Shown piece by piece: positions 19,994 to 28,573 of a stretch of DNA of 64,000 nucleotides. The translations under genes were made by a program, and so were the position numbers. This DNA comes from Hydrogenimonas sp. (lineage in GTDB: Bacteria > Campylobacterota > Campylobacteria > Campylobacterales > Hydrogenimonadaceae), in contig AP019005.1 in the NCBI GenBank assembly GCA_003945285.1, positions 806,001 to 870,000 of the forward strand, read 5' to 3'. The first letter of the stretch is position 1; every line of letters begins with the position of its first letter. The notes under the pieces were generated by a model. It was not told the DNA's origin. It did no database searches and worked only from the letters and a program-made list of their open reading frames with translations.

Positions 19994-20554
19994 ATGAGCC
20001 AAGTACACTACTTAACTACGCCGCTAAGCGACGAAGATGTCGAGAATCTGAAAGCGGGAGATATAGTCTACCTGTCCGGCATCATCTTTACAGCCCGCGA
20101 CGCCGCCCACAAGCGTCTTGTAGACCTTATAGAGAACAAAGAGGAGCTCCCTTTCCAGCTTGACGGTGCAGTCATATATTTTGTCGGACCCACCCCGCCG
20201 AAGCCCGGTGAGCCTATCGGAAGTGCGGGCCCGACGACCAGCTACCGTATGGACAGCTACTCCCCCACACTGATCAAACACGGCCTGAAAGGGATGATAG
20301 GCAAGGGAAAGAGGAACCAGGATGTCAAAGATGCCTGCAAAAAATACAAAGCCGTCTACTTCGGTGCGACCGGCGGCGCGGGCGCTCTGCTGGGCAAGCT
20401 GATAAAAGAGGCGAAAGTTATCGCCTACGAAGAGCTGGGACCGGAAGCGATAAGGATGCTTCGTGTCGAAAACTTCCCCGTTACGGTGATAAACGACGCA
20501 TACGGCAACGATCTTTACGAAGAGGGCCGCAAGCAGTACGAAGTTAAAGACTGA
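19994..20554 (+). CDS. Class I fumarate hydratase, beta subunit
   Basis: Partner of the alpha subunit. The 186 residues show the family sequence [21 protein letters not shown] (about 25-45), [26 protein letters not shown] and [32 protein letters not shown]. Length is typical for a separate beta subunit. AAGGATAGAGA lies before the ATG. It sits between the alpha gene and sucC, all on the same strand with short gaps, so it belongs to the same transcript. Confidence 0.94.
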   Translation: MSQVHYLTTPLSDEDVENLKAGDIVYLSGIIFTARDAAHKRLVDLIENKEELPFQLDGAVIYFVGPTPPKPGEPIGSAGPTTSYRMDSYSPTLIKHGLKGMIGKGKRNQDVKDACKKYKAVYFGATGGAGALLGKLIKEAKVIAYEELGPEAIRMLRVENFPVTVINDAYGNDLYEEGRKQYEVKD

Positions 20555-20577
20555 AATTCAAAGAAAAGGATGGAATC

Positions 20578-21741
20578 ATGAATATACATGAGTATCAAGC
20601 GAAAGAGATTTTTCGTCACTACAACGTACCCGTTCCGAACGGACAGGTTGCGTTCAGTCCCGACGAAGCTGTCGAAGCCGCACGCAATCTAGGCGGGAAG
20701 CTCTGGGTCGTCAAAGCGCAGATTCATGCAGGCGGACGCGGACTCGGCGGCGGTGTCAAGCTCGCCAAATCACTCGATGAGGTGAGAGAGCTTGCCGATC
20801 AGATTCTGGGAATGACACTTGTTACACACCAGACCGGACCGGAGGGTAAAGTCGTTCACAAAGTCTATATCGAAGAGGGTGCCGACATAGCGAAGGAGTA
20901 CTATCTGGGTATGCTGCTCGACCGTGCCGCCGAGATGCCCGTTATGATGGCCTCTACCGAAGGGGGTATGGAGATAGAGAAGGTGGCCGAAGAGACACCG
21001 GAGAAGATTGTAAAGGTAAATATCGATCCAGCTATCGGCTTCCAGGGATTCCACGGACGGAAGCTGGCGTTCGGACTCGGACTTGCCAAAGAGGAGATAG
21101 GACCTTTCATAAAATTCGCGAAAGCTCTCTATGAAGTCTATATGGACAAAGATGCGGAGATGATCGAGATCAACCCCCTCATCAAAACCGGCGACGGAAA
21201 ATTCCTCGCGCTCGATGCCAAGATGGGCTTCGACGACAACGCCCTGGGGCGGCATCCAGACATTCTTGAGATGAGAGACCTCAATGAGGAGGAGCCTACC
21301 GAGATAGAAGCGAAAGAGCACGGACTGAGCTACATCAAACTCGACGGAAATGTCGGATGTATGGTAAACGGTGCCGGACTGGCGATGGCTACGATGGATA
21401 TCATAAAGCATGAAGGAGGCGAGCCGGCCAACTTCCTCGATGTGGGCGGCGGAGCGAATCCGGAGACCGTTGCGAAGGGCTTCGAAATCATCCTGAAAGA
21501 TCCAAACGTAAAAGCCATTTTCGTCAATATTTTCGGCGGCATAGTCCGGTGCGACCGGGTGGCAAACGGAATCTTGGAAGCGACCAAAATCACCGATGTC
21601 AATGTTCCGGTCATCGTCAGACTGGACGGTACGAATGCCAAAGAGGCGGCTGAAATCCTGAGCAGTGCCGGAATCAAGAATATCATAGCTGCCGAAGATC
21701 TTGCCGACGGTGCGAAAAAAGCCGTTGAAGCTGCGAAGTAA
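20578..21741 (+). CDS. sucC: Succinyl-CoA ligase (ADP-forming) beta subunit
   Basis: Interconverts succinate and succinyl-CoA with ATP; in the reductive direction it activates succinate for 2-oxoglutarate synthase. The 387 residues begin [20 protein letters not shown] and show the ATP-grasp start [20 protein letters not shown], the EINPLIKT metal-binding segment and [16 protein letters not shown] near the end. AAAGGA precedes the ATG. sucD follows after 13 bp. Confidence 0.98.
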   Translation: MNIHEYQAKEIFRHYNVPVPNGQVAFSPDEAVEAARNLGGKLWVVKAQIHAGGRGLGGGVKLAKSLDEVRELADQILGMTLVTHQTGPEGKVVHKVYIEEGADIAKEYYLGMLLDRAAEMPVMMASTEGGMEIEKVAEETPEKIVKVNIDPAIGFQGFHGRKLAFGLGLAKEEIGPFIKFAKALYEVYMDKDAEMIEINPLIKTGDGKFLALDAKMGFDDNALGRHPDILEMRDLNEEEPTEIEAKEHGLSYIKLDGNVGCMVNGAGLAMATMDIIKHEGGEPANFLDVGGGANPETVAKGFEIILKDPNVKAIFVNIFGGIVRCDRVANGILEATKITDVNVPVIVRLDGTNAKEAAEILSSAGIKNIIAAEDLADGAKKAVEAAK

Positions 21742-21754
21742 AAGGAGTTAATAT

Positions 21755-22627
21755 ATGAGTATTCTAGTAAACAAAGATACGAAAGTGATCGTCCAGGGAT
21801 TTACCGGAAAAGAGGGTACCTTCCACGCTTCACAGTGTATAGAGTACGGTACTAAAATTGTCGGTGGCGTCACACCGGGCAAAGGTGGGCAGGAGCATCT
21901 TGGGCAGCCCGTTTTCAACACGGTAAAAGAGGCCGTCGATTCTACCGGGGCAACTGTCTCCATGATCTTCGTTCCCCCGGCATTCGTCTCCGATGCGGTT
22001 ATGGAAGCGGCCGATGCGGGAATAGAGCTGGCCGTGATAATTACAGAAGGTGCGCCTGTAAAAGATATGATGTATGCAAAGGCGTATGCCGCCAAAAAGG
22101 GTATGAACACGATAGGGCCGAACTGTCCGGGAGTAATTACTGCCGAAGAGTGTAAAATCGGAATCATGCCGGGCTTCATATTCAAGAAGGGGCCTGTAGG
22201 ACTCATTTCAAAGTCGGGAACACTCACATATGAAGCGTCGAACCAGGTCGTAAAAGAGGGGCTCGGGATAACGACTGCCGTCGGTATAGGCGGAGATCCT
22301 ATAATCGGTCTCAGCTACAAACAGCTTCTTCCAATGTTCGAAGCGGATCCGGAGACTGAAGCGATCGTCATGATAGGAGAGATCGGCGGTGATCTGGAGA
22401 TTCAGGCAGCGGAGTTCATCAAGGAGCATATCAGCAAGCCGGTTGTCGCCTTCATCGCCGGTCAGACCGCACCCAAAGGAAAGAGAATGGGCCATGCGGG
22501 AGCCATCATTTCCGGCGGAAGCGGTACTGCCGCAGAAAAGATGGCTGCTCTTGAAGCCGCGGGTGTCAAAGTGGTCGTCTCACCCGCCGACATCGGTAGG
22601 GCTGTCAAAGAGGTGATGGGAAAATAA
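21755..22627 (+). CDS. sucD: Succinyl-CoA ligase (ADP-forming) alpha subunit
   Basis: CoA-binding partner of SucC. The 290 residues show [20 protein letters not shown] near the start, GPNCPGVI, the [10 protein letters not shown] phosphate loop and the active-site His in [18 protein letters not shown], which carries the phosphohistidine. Length is normal. AAAGGAG precedes the ATG. The HMA-domain gene begins six bases after its stop. Confidence 0.98.
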   Translation: MSILVNKDTKVIVQGFTGKEGTFHASQCIEYGTKIVGGVTPGKGGQEHLGQPVFNTVKEAVDSTGATVSMIFVPPAFVSDAVMEAADAGIELAVIITEGAPVKDMMYAKAYAAKKGMNTIGPNCPGVITAEECKIGIMPGFIFKKGPVGLISKSGTLTYEASNQVVKEGLGITTAVGIGGDPIIGLSYKQLLPMFEADPETEAIVMIGEIGGDLEIQAAEFIKEHISKPVVAFIAGQTAPKGKRMGHAGAIISGGSGTAAEKMAALEAAGVKVVVSPADIGRAVKEVMGK

Positions 22628-22633
22628 GAGGCG

Positions 22634-22933
22634 ATGTTGAAGACATATGAAGTTGCCAATATACGCTGCGAAGGGTGTGCCAATTCGATAAAGAAGGCCC
22701 TCTCTGAGCAGTTCGGTAACAGTGTGGAAGTCGATTTGAGTGTGATGCCACGAAAGGTAACAGTGGAGATAAAGGGTGATAAGGAAGAGGAGCTTTTTAT
22801 TTCGACCTTAAGAAAGCTGGGTTATCCTCTAATCGACGATGAAATTTCAAACATCGAAGGTGTGGTGATGAAAGGTAAAAGTTTCGTATCCTGCGCCGTA
22901 GGAAAATTCAATCCAACGAAGGAGAAGCAATGA
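22634..22933 (+). CDS. Small HMA-domain (heavy-metal-associated) protein inside the oor operon
   Basis: The 99-residue cytosolic protein has a ferredoxin-like HMA fold: YEVANIRCEGCANSIKKAL (Cys12 and Cys15, the metal-binding CXXC) and a VTVEIKG strand. An extra 30-residue tail follows, with Cys87 and a basic end. HMA domains usually bind Cu(I), Zn(II) or similar soft metals as chaperones. The gene starts six bases after sucD (AGAGG site) and overlaps oorD by 4 bp, so it is translated with the 2-oxoglutarate synthase subunits. A role in metal supply or protection of this iron-sulfur enzyme is my inference. Confidence 0.85.
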   Translation: MLKTYEVANIRCEGCANSIKKALSEQFGNSVEVDLSVMPRKVTVEIKGDKEEELFISTLRKLGYPLIDDEISNIEGVVMKGKSFVSCAVGKFNPTKEKQ

Positions 22934-23247
22934 GTCTGATGAAAGCGCCGGAAAATACACCGGTATGGACCGATGAGAGTCGCTGCAAAGCGTGTGATAT
23001 ATGCGTATCTGTCTGCCCGGCAGGAGTACTTGCAATGCGTTATGAGCCGCATTCGGTACTCGGGGCCATGATAACCGTGGAAGAGCCGGAACTGTGTATA
23101 GGTTGCAACGACTGTGAACTTAGCTGTCCCGACTTCGCTATTTTTGTAGCCGACAGAAAAGAGTACAAATTCGCCAAGTTGACCGATGCCGCAAAAGAGC
23201 GGGCGGAAGCAATCAAGAAAAACAATTATATGACGCTGAGCGCATAA
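22930..23247 (+). CDS. oorD: 2-oxoglutarate:ferredoxin oxidoreductase, delta (ferredoxin) subunit
   Basis: Electron-carrying subunit with two [4Fe-4S] sites. Cys19, 22, 25 and 29 (CKACDICVSVCP) and Cys56, 59, 62 and 66 (CIGCNDCELSCP) form the two motifs in 105 residues. The order D-A-B-C is that of the four-subunit OorDABC enzymes of Campylobacter and Helicobacter, which act on 2-oxoglutarate. The start overlaps the HMA gene in ATGA and oorA follows after nine bases. Confidence 0.95.
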   Translation: MSLMKAPENTPVWTDESRCKACDICVSVCPAGVLAMRYEPHSVLGAMITVEEPELCIGCNDCELSCPDFAIFVADRKEYKFAKLTDAAKERAEAIKKNNYMTLSA

Positions 23248-23256
23248 GGAGTTAGA

Positions 23257-24387
23257 ATGGCAAGAGAAGTAATATCCAGCGGTAACGATCTGGCTGCACA
23301 CGCTGCGGTCGATTCCGGATGTATGTTTTTCGGTGGTTATCCGATTACACCTTCGAGTGAGGTGATGCACACCATCTCAGACCTTCTTCCCAAAGTGGGA
23401 GGCACCTGTATACAGATGGAAGATGAGATAGCAGGTATCTGTGCCGCTATCGGCGCTTCGATGAGCGGAGTCCGCTCCATGACTGCTACATCAGGACCGG
23501 GAATATCGCTGAAAGCGGAAAACCTGGGATTGGCACAGATGGCGGAAGTGCCTCTCGTCGTCGTAGACGTTATGCGAGGCGGCCCCTCTACCGGTCTTCC
23601 CACCCGTGTTTCACAGGGTGACGTATCGCAGGCAAAAAACCCTTCGCACGGTGACTATAAATCCATCACCCTCTGCGCCGGAAATCTTGAAGAGTGCTAC
23701 ACCGAGACTGTACGTGCATTCAATATAGCCGACCGTTTCATGCAGCCCGTCATCGTTCTGCTCGATGAGACTATCGGTCATATGCACGGTAAAGCGATCC
23801 TACCGGATCTTGAAGAGGTCAAAGCGGGTATCAAGCCGCGAAAAACGTTCGACGGCCCGCCGGAAGAGTACAGACCTTACGGTGTGGCGCAGGACGAGCC
23901 TGCGGTTCTGAACCCGATGTTCAAAGGGTATCGCTACCACTTCACCGGACTCCATCACGATGCGATGGGCTTCCCCACCGAGGAGATCGAGACTTGCCGC
24001 AAGTTGATCGACCGCCTCTTCAGAAAGGTTGACGAACACCTCGATGAACTCGAATGCAACGAAGAGTATATGCTGGATGACGCAGACATTCTAATCATTG
24101 CCTACGGCTCCGTCTCCCTGGCGGCAAAAGAGGCTATAAACAGACTTCGAGAAGAGGGAATCAAAGCGGGACTTTTCCGCCCGATCACTCTCTGGCCGAG
24201 CCCGGAGAAGCGAATGTATGAGCTTGGACAGAAGTTTGACAAGATACTGAGTGTAGAGTTGAACATGGGTCAATATCTTGAAGAGATTCAGCGTGCCACG
24301 GGCAGACACGATATTGAAAAACTGATAAAGGTCAACGGACGACCGTTTTCGCCTCAGGATATTATTGACAAAGTAAAGGAGTTTTAA
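23257..24387 (+). CDS. oorA: 2-oxoglutarate:ferredoxin oxidoreductase, alpha subunit
   Basis: With OorB it interconverts 2-oxoglutarate and succinyl-CoA plus CO2 using ferredoxin; run reductively it fixes CO2. The 376 residues show GNDLAAHAAVDSGCMFFGGYP and the YPITPSSEVM motif near 27, then MEDEIAGICAAIGASMSGVRS and TSGPGISLKAENLG. The C-terminal part with LRPI-like FRPITLWPSP and VELNMGQYLEEI is typical of KorA. AAGGAG precedes the ATG. Confidence 0.97.
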   Translation: MAREVISSGNDLAAHAAVDSGCMFFGGYPITPSSEVMHTISDLLPKVGGTCIQMEDEIAGICAAIGASMSGVRSMTATSGPGISLKAENLGLAQMAEVPLVVVDVMRGGPSTGLPTRVSQGDVSQAKNPSHGDYKSITLCAGNLEECYTETVRAFNIADRFMQPVIVLLDETIGHMHGKAILPDLEEVKAGIKPRKTFDGPPEEYRPYGVAQDEPAVLNPMFKGYRYHFTGLHHDAMGFPTEEIETCRKLIDRLFRKVDEHLDELECNEEYMLDDADILIIAYGSVSLAAKEAINRLREEGIKAGLFRPITLWPSPEKRMYELGQKFDKILSVELNMGQYLEEIQRATGRHDIEKLIKVNGRPFSPQDIIDKVKEF

Positions 24388-24388
24388 T

Positions 24389-25246
24389 ATGGCTTTTAAT
24401 TATGACAGCTATCTGCGTATGCAAAAGATGCCCACACTCTGGTGCTGGGGATGTGGAGACGGAGTTATTCTCAAAGCTTTCATCAGAGCTATCGACAAAT
24501 TGGGAATTAAAAAAGATGATGTCTGTGTAGTATCAGGCATCGGATGTTCGGGCCGATTCAGCTCCTATGTCGACTTCAACACTGTTCATACGACACACGG
24601 AAGAACCGTAGCATACGCTACAGGAATCAAACTCGCAAATCCCGACAAGCATGTGATCTGTGTGGCGGGAGACGGAGACGCGCTGGCTATAGGCGGTAAC
24701 CACACGATTCACGGATGCCGAAGAAATATCGATATCACTATGATCGTTATCAACAACTTCATCTACGGTCTTACCAACTCCCAGACGTCACCGACGACTC
24801 CGCGTGGAATGTGGTCCGTTACGATGAAACAGGGTAACATAGACCCGACATTCGACGGTTGTAAACTTGCCGAAGCGGCCGGTGCCTCTTTTGTCGCGAG
24901 GGAAAAGGTTACAGAGCCGAAGAAGCTTGAAAAGATATTTGTCGCTGCGCTTCAGCACAAAGGGTTCGCATATCTGGATATTCTTTCCAACTGCCACATC
25001 AACCTTGGTCGTAAAAACAAGATGGCTTCGGCTATCGAAAATCTCGACTGGATAGATGAGATTACAGTTTCGAAGAAGAAGTACGATGCAATGAGTGAAG
25101 AGGAGAGAGTCAACCTACTTCCCACAGGAATATTGAAGCAGGATACAGAAGCGGAAGAGTACTGCGATATGTATCAGCAGCTTAGAGAGGTCTATCAGGG
25201 TAAGCGCAGCAGGTTTACGCAAGAAGACTTCAAGAAAACGATTTAA
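24389..25246 (+). CDS. oorB: 2-oxoglutarate:ferredoxin oxidoreductase, beta (TPP) subunit
   Basis: Thiamine-diphosphate subunit. The 285 residues show the CWGCGDG cluster or TPP motif (Cys19, Cys22), SGIGCSGRFSSYVDFNTVHTTHGR, and the TPP-Mg site AGDGDALAIGGNH followed by NNFIYGLTNSQTSPTT. Length is that of the OorB/KorB class. It begins one base after the oorA stop with AAGGAG in the end of oorA. Confidence 0.97.
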   Translation: MAFNYDSYLRMQKMPTLWCWGCGDGVILKAFIRAIDKLGIKKDDVCVVSGIGCSGRFSSYVDFNTVHTTHGRTVAYATGIKLANPDKHVICVAGDGDALAIGGNHTIHGCRRNIDITMIVINNFIYGLTNSQTSPTTPRGMWSVTMKQGNIDPTFDGCKLAEAAGASFVAREKVTEPKKLEKIFVAALQHKGFAYLDILSNCHINLGRKNKMASAIENLDWIDEITVSKKKYDAMSEEERVNLLPTGILKQDTEAEEYCDMYQQLREVYQGKRSRFTQEDFKKTI

Positions 25247-25255
25247 GGAGTTGAT

Positions 25256-25828
25256 ATGAGCAAAATTGTAATGCGCTTTACCGGTGTCGGCGGACAGGGA
25301 GTCCTGCTCGCCGGTGAAATATTCGCCGCCGCCAAGATAAAGATGGGAGGTTACGGTGTAAAGACTGCTACATACACCTCCCAGGTACGGGGAGGCCCTA
25401 CCGTTGTCGATATCCAGCTTGACGACAAGGAGATCTACTATCCGTATGCAATCGACGGTCAGATCAACTTCATGCTCTCCGTCGCCGACAAAAGCTACCA
25501 GCTCTTTAAAAACGGGGTTGCCGAAGGGGGTATTATCGTTATAGATCCGAACCTCGTCTATCCTACCGAAGAGGATAGAAAAAAGTGGAAGATCGTAGAG
25601 ATTCCGATTATAACCATCGCAAAAGAGGAGGTGGGCAACGTTATTACACAGAGTGTCGTGGCGCTTGCGATTGCAAACACCTTCACCAATGCGATCCCGG
25701 AAGATGTACTTATAGAGACTATGCTCAGCAAAGTTCCCAAAAAAGTGCATGAAGCGAACCTCAAGGCGTATGAACTCGGAAAAAAATATGCCCTGGAGGC
25801 GCTTGAAAAGATGAAAAAAGAGAGCTGA
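25256..25828 (+). CDS. oorC: 2-oxoglutarate:ferredoxin oxidoreductase, gamma subunit
   Basis: The 190 residues show the gamma-subunit start RFTGVGGQGVLLAGEIFAAA, the VKTATYTSQVRGGPTVVDIQLDD segment and the IPEDVLIETMLSKVPKKVHEANLKAYELG ending. It is the last gene of the cluster and is followed by a GC-rich inverted repeat and the RNase P RNA gene. AAGGAG precedes the ATG. Confidence 0.97.
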   Translation: MSKIVMRFTGVGGQGVLLAGEIFAAAKIKMGGYGVKTATYTSQVRGGPTVVDIQLDDKEIYYPYAIDGQINFMLSVADKSYQLFKNGVAEGGIIVIDPNLVYPTEEDRKKWKIVEIPIITIAKEEVGNVITQSVVALAIANTFTNAIPEDVLIETMLSKVPKKVHEANLKAYELGKKYALEALEKMKKES

Positions 25829-25842
25829 TTTTTCAGCTTTTC

Positions 25843-25868
25843 CGGTGCAGGGTTCCTCTCCTGCACCG
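25843..25868 (+). terminator. Inverted repeat after oorC
   Basis: CGGTGCAGG (25843-25851) pairs perfectly with CCTGCACCG (25860-25868), starting 15 bases after the oorC stop. The bases after it (ACTTATACC) are not a strong T-run. It probably ends the rTCA transcript before the RNase P promoter. Confidence 0.6.
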
Positions 25869-25901
25869 ACTTATACCTGATAAACCCCAAAAATGAATTC
25901 C

Positions 25902-25930
25902 CTGAAAATTTCCTGAAACTATGATATAAT
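25902..25930 (+). promoter_or_regulatory. Promoter of the RNase P RNA gene
   Basis: TATAAT at 25925-25930 is a perfect -10 box, with CTGAAA at 25902-25907 as a 4/6 match to a -35 box at 17-bp spacing. The predicted RNA 5' end lies six bases downstream at 25936, which agrees with this promoter. Confidence 0.75.
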
Positions 25931-25935
25931 ACGTC

Positions 25936-26326
25936 AAAGGTACGGCGGATGCTTGCGTGGAGTTTTCCATGAGGAAAGTCCGGGCTGCTGTGAAGCAGGG
26001 TTCCGTCTAACGGACGGCCACCGTAAGGTGAGGGACAGTGCAACAGAAAGCAGACCGCCCGCCCATATTTCGACCTTGACTTCTCTTGACTCTTGAGTAG
26101 ATCAGGAAAAAGTCCAATCATGGAAATATGGGCGGGTAAGGGTGAAACGGCGGGGTAAGAGCCCACCAGCGCCTTGAGTAATCATGGCGGCTATGTAAAC
26201 CCAACCCGCAGCAAGAAGGGTATGGTAAAAGCTTCACAATATTAACCCTTCGCTTGAACGTCACGGCAACGTGGCGGCTAGATAAATAAGCATCCTAGAC
26301 ATAACCCGGCTTACAGCCGTGCCTTT
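25936..26326 (+). ncRNA. rnpB: RNase P RNA (bacterial type A)
   Basis: Catalytic RNA that cleaves tRNA 5' leaders. Conserved blocks are GAGGAAAGTCCGGGCT near 25971, ACAGAAAGCAGACCGCC near 26043, GGGTGAAACGGCGGGGTAAG near 26140 and ACCCGGCTTACAG near 26303. The ends were set by the P1 helix: AAAGGTACGG at 25936-25945 pairs over ten positions (one G-U) with CCGTGCCTTT at 26317-26326. The P12 helix is long, about 14 perfect pairs (CCCGCCCATATTTC with GAAATATGGGCGGG), closing a loop of roughly 50 nt that contains further pairing. The length of about 391 nt is normal. Confidence 0.97.
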
Positions 26327-26586
26327 CTCAACTCTTAAGCCCGAAATATTTTACAAACAATGTTACCGGAAGATTTTTTATCAAAAGTATACATTTATCA
26401 AATTAATACATTGTATTTAAAATAAAGTCAAATTTTTTTTCTCTACCACTCCTCCTCTTGGAAAAAAAGTGTTACTTTTTTACCACATCGAGCAATCTTA
26501 AGCATCTATTTAATTTATTTATATGTTATTAAGGCCCTCTTTTTTAGAATCTAACTACCGAAACTAAATGTATGAAAGGGGTAACA

Positions 26587-27333
26587 ATGAAAAAAATCAC
26601 TTCATTGTTTTTGGGTGCTGCGACAGCTTCTGTATTGATGGCAGGAGGACACGGTGTCGAGTGGGGGTACACCGGTCATACAGGACCGGAGCACTGGGGG
26701 GATCTCTCAGACAAGTATATCATGTGTAAACTCGGAAAGAACCAGTCTCCTATAGATATAAAAACTGCCGACGCTTTCGAAACAGATCTTCCGGAAATTG
26801 CAATAGACTACAAATCAGCTTCCGTCAATGAGGTCAATAACGGCCATACCGTACAGGTGAATATAGTTCCGGGAAGCTCTATAACTGTCGACGGAATCAA
26901 GTTCGAACTTAAACAGTTCCACTTCCATACACCTAGTGAAAATACTATCGACGGACGATACTTCCCGTTGGAAGCCCACTTCGTTCATGCCGACGAGAAC
27001 GGAAACCTCGCTGTTATCGGCGTAATGTTCGAATATGGAAAAGAGAACCCGGTTCTAAAGAGTGTCTGGGAGAGAATGCCGGAGCACGCAAAAGATGTGG
27101 AAAAGATCACTCTATCGGCTGAAGAGGTTAAAAATCTTCTACCTGCAAACAAAGAGTACTACCGTTTCAACGGATCTCTTACCACTCCTCCGTGCTCAGA
27201 GGGTGTCCGATGGTTCGTTATGAAAGAGCCCGTTACGGTAAGCAAAGATCAGGTTAAGAAGTTTGCAGAGGTAATGCATCATGACAACAACCGTCCGGTA
27301 CAACCTGTAAACGCGAGAATCATTCTCAAATAA
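26587..27333 (+). CDS. Alpha-class carbonic anhydrase, periplasmic
   Basis: Hydrates CO2 to bicarbonate outside the cytoplasmic membrane. The 248-residue precursor has a signal peptide (about 1-20), QSPIDI at 53-58, and zinc ligands His112, His114 (QFHFHTPSEN) and His131 (EAHFVH). The LTTPPCSEGVRW loop includes Cys203, likely disulfide-paired with Cys47. I start at MKKITSL (26587), seven bases after GAAAGGGG; an ATG 15 bases earlier overlaps the ribosome site. In a CO2-fixing cell it would supply inorganic carbon, which is an inference from the rTCA cluster next door. Confidence 0.96.
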   Translation: MKKITSLFLGAATASVLMAGGHGVEWGYTGHTGPEHWGDLSDKYIMCKLGKNQSPIDIKTADAFETDLPEIAIDYKSASVNEVNNGHTVQVNIVPGSSITVDGIKFELKQFHFHTPSENTIDGRYFPLEAHFVHADENGNLAVIGVMFEYGKENPVLKSVWERMPEHAKDVEKITLSAEEVKNLLPANKEYYRFNGSLTTPPCSEGVRWFVMKEPVTVSKDQVKKFAEVMHHDNNRPVQPVNARIILK

Positions 27334-27344
27334 CAGTACTTTTC

Positions 27345-27382
27345 CGAAACGGCTACTTATATGCCGTTTCGACCCTTTTTCT
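27345..27382 (+). terminator. Rho-independent terminator of the carbonic anhydrase gene
   Basis: CGAAACGGC (27345-27353) pairs perfectly with GCCGTTTCG (27363-27371) over a nine-base loop, followed by ACCCTTTTTCT. It begins 11 bases after the stop codon. Confidence 0.8.
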
Positions 27383-27392
27383 ACATAATCAA

Positions 27393-27554
27393 CTCTCCTT
27401 ACGTAAAATTTGCCAATCCATGGCTTATAGCTGAAAAGTGTTGTTAAAAAATCCGGTTTGCCCGAAAGCATGCCGAAAGCATCATGGTTTTTATATATTT
27501 GCAGCTTCGTGCAGGGCTAATCCAGTTTGGCATGCATATTTTGTGTATGGTTGG
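27393..27554 (+). repeat. Dispersed repeat family 1, 162-bp diverged copy
   Basis: The left end CTCTCCTTACGTAAAATTTG and the right end ATTTTGTGTATGGTTGG (ending 27554) are diverged versions of the 15-bp inverted ends. Inside are the family features TTAAAAAATCCGGTTTGCCC and GGCATGCATATTTTG. The length agrees with the 161-165 bp of other copies. It starts about 20 bases after the carbonic anhydrase terminator hairpin. Confidence 0.7.
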
Positions 27555-27775
27555 TTATCAATTCAAGCTTCCCGTCCGAGAGCACCGGATCATATATATG
27601 GTATTGATCATGAGATTTTGATCAGTTCGGTGGCCTAGCGCAATCCTACATCGGATATGTGTTTCAGGATTTGTACATATACTTCTTTGTAAGCACGGTA
27701 TATACTCCCTATTCAAAGCACAATCTTAAGAGAGTAGTTGTACAATAGGCGTATTTTATAGCGGGTAGGAGAGAG
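27555..27775. other. Intergenic region upstream of the adaptor-protein gene
   Basis: About 220 bases without a recognisable gene. A TACAAT at 27750-27755, about 20 bases before the ATG, could be the -10 box of the following operon. TGATCATGAGATTTTGATCA near 27605 is an imperfect palindrome (TGATCA at both ends) that could bind a regulator; this is unproven. Confidence 0.35.
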
Positions 27776-28573
27776 ATGAAAAGTCTGTTCTTGGGTTTGT
27801 TCGTTATGCCTTTGGCACTATATGCCCAGATTCACTATGCAAAACTTGAGCCTGTAGAGACCTATCAGATAAAATCGGCGGTGAGCGGGAAGGTTCTTTT
27901 TGCTGACGATTCGCTGGAGGGGAGCGTCGGCGGCCCGTCTCCAGTTGTAAAGATCGACGATGCCGTGGACAGGGAGCAGAGAGAAGCTCTTAAGATTACG
28001 CTGGATGTTCTGGAAGAGACGCTGGAGCTTACAAAGGATATGGTAGAGAACCAGGAGAGGGTATATAGCCGCGACAGAGACTACTATGAGCGGATAAAAG
28101 ATCTGAAGACAAAATCGAAAACGGAGAAGGATAGGATTTTTGCCGCAATGGCGACATCGAAGAACCAGCTTCTGAGCCTGAAAGAGAAGCTGGCCTCTCT
28201 AAGACAGCAGATAGCCGATACCCGGTTCAGGATCGCCCAGTTGGAGGACATCATAAAGAAGAAGTCTGTCGCTGCCGAAGGGCTTTACATATATAAGGTG
28301 GCTGTACGAGCCGACGACTATGTAAATCCCGGGGTGGTTCTTCTGACGGCTATGGATACAAGCAGGGGAAGGCTCTCCCTCTTTCTCGATGCGGATGAAG
28401 TGGAAAATATCGATTCGAAGAAGATATATCTAAACGGTAAAGAGACGAATCTGAAGTTTTCCAAAGTACTGAAGGTGGCTGACACTGTACATATATCCTC
28501 CTACAGGGCGGAGATTATAGTGAATAAGCCAGAAGGGCTCTTTTCCAAACTTGTAAAGGTGGAGATAAAATGA
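27776..28573 (+). CDS. Periplasmic adaptor (HlyD/RND membrane-fusion-like) protein
   Basis: The 265 residues have a signal peptide (to about 17), a short lipoyl-like strand pair (KLEPVETYQIKSAVSGKVLF), a long coiled coil (about 65-170, rich in E, K, L, R) and a second strand region (about 178-265). That is a compact adaptor that would link an inner-membrane pump to a TolC-like channel. A TolC-family gene lies three genes downstream in the same operon, but no pump gene is present. TAGGAGAGAG precedes the ATG. The stop overlaps the next start by 4 bp. Confidence 0.75.
   Translation: MKSLFLGLFVMPLALYAQIHYAKLEPVETYQIKSAVSGKVLFADDSLEGSVGGPSPVVKIDDAVDREQREALKITLDVLEETLELTKDMVENQERVYSRDRDYYERIKDLKTKSKTEKDRIFAAMATSKNQLLSLKEKLASLRQQIADTRFRIAQLEDIIKKKSVAAEGLYIYKVAVRADDYVNPGVVLLTAMDTSRGRLSLFLDADEVENIDSKKIYLNGKETNLKFSKVLKVADTVHISSYRAEIIVNKPEGLFSKLVKVEIK

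Noticed and set aside
26327-26586. A possible small RNA or tRNA between rnpB and the carbonic anhydrase gene
   Set aside because: The stretch is AT-rich with no tRNA arms, no GC-rich hairpin and no clear promoter-terminator pair. I found no tRNA or rRNA anywhere in the window.
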